This document shows positions 5,957 to 6,027 of a stretch of 6,027 nt of DNA, in pieces. Position 1 is the stretch's first letter. Each line of letters starts with the position of its first letter. The translations under genes were made by a program, and so were the position numbers. This DNA comes from Candidatus Saccharimonadota bacterium (lineage in GTDB: Bacteria; Patescibacteriota; Saccharimonadia; Saccharimonadales; SLHW01): contig SLHW01000005.1 in assembly GCA_007135955.1 (NCBI GenBank), forward strand, positions 1 to 6,027. The letters run 5' to 3'. A model generated the notes under the pieces. That model saw nothing but the letters and a program-made list of their open reading frames with translations. It made no database searches and was not told where the DNA came from.

Positions 5957-6027
5957 GTGAAAAAAGCTTCAATAAAAAACAATACTGACAGCCCAAAGCT
6001 AGTGACTCGCGAGCCAGGATATGGCAC
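5957..6027 (+). CDS. Start of an unidentified gene, cut by the window end
   Basis: A GTG start is followed by 22 further sense codons that stay open to the end of the window. The visible N-terminus (MKKASIKNNTDSPKLVTREP then GYG) is basic and polar, with no hydrophobic signal segment within the 23 residues seen. A promoter and a G-rich ribosome site at sensible distances support a real gene starting here, 40 bp after the membrane protein gene. Too little is visible to name a product. A basic cytosolic tail before a membrane segment, as in its LCP neighbour, is possible but speculative. Confidence 0.6.
   Translation, partial: MKKASIKNNTDSPKLVTREPGYG

Overview
This window looks like chromosomal DNA from a member of the Candidate Phyla Radiation (Patescibacteria), most probably Candidatus Saccharibacteria (TM7). 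That assignment is inferred, not proven. It rests on a large surface-type protein with an internal peptidase S74/intramolecular-chaperone module, a Gram-positive-style cell-envelope set (signal peptidase I with a long Asn/Gln/Pro-rich tail and an LCP-family protein with a LytR_C domain), several genes that lack a Shine-Dalgarno site, and tight packing. UGA is used as a stop (parA ends in TGA) and no internal in-frame UGA is needed, so genetic code 25 of Gracilibacteria/SR1 does not apply.

Layout: (1) 1-1074, + strand: the 3' part of a large tail-fibre-like surface protein whose start lies upstream of the window. (2) 1138-2759, + strand: a two-gene parA-parB chromosome-segregation operon with an ATGA overlap and its own probable extended -10 promoter. 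(3) 2760-2790: a very short convergent gap with an AT-only hairpin. (4) 2791-3510, - strand: signal peptidase I. (5) 3511-3611: a divergent promoter region that drives lepB leftward and the LCP gene rightward. (6) 3612-5916, + strand: the LCP-family protein and an unrecognised polytopic membrane protein whose start lies inside the LCP gene, so the two are probably cotranscribed and translationally coupled. (7) 5900-6027: a promoter within the last codons of the membrane protein gene and the first 23 codons of another gene that runs off the window.

Functionally there are two blocks. ParA and ParB should move the chromosome origin by ParA ATP cycling and ParB binding at parS; no canonical parS is visible here. 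The lepB/LCP/membrane-protein block concerns the cell envelope: lepB releases secreted proteins from their signal peptides, and LCP proteins typically attach glycopolymers to peptidoglycan or proteins. The upstream S74-module protein is a plausible exported surface structure.

I found no RNA gene, CRISPR array, insertion sequence or clear mobile element, and no stretch over 300 bases without a gene. The least ordinary aspects are the probable leaderless starts of the divergent lepB and LCP genes, the S74 module followed by about 300 further residues, and the uncharacterised multi-spanning membrane protein overlapping the LCP gene.
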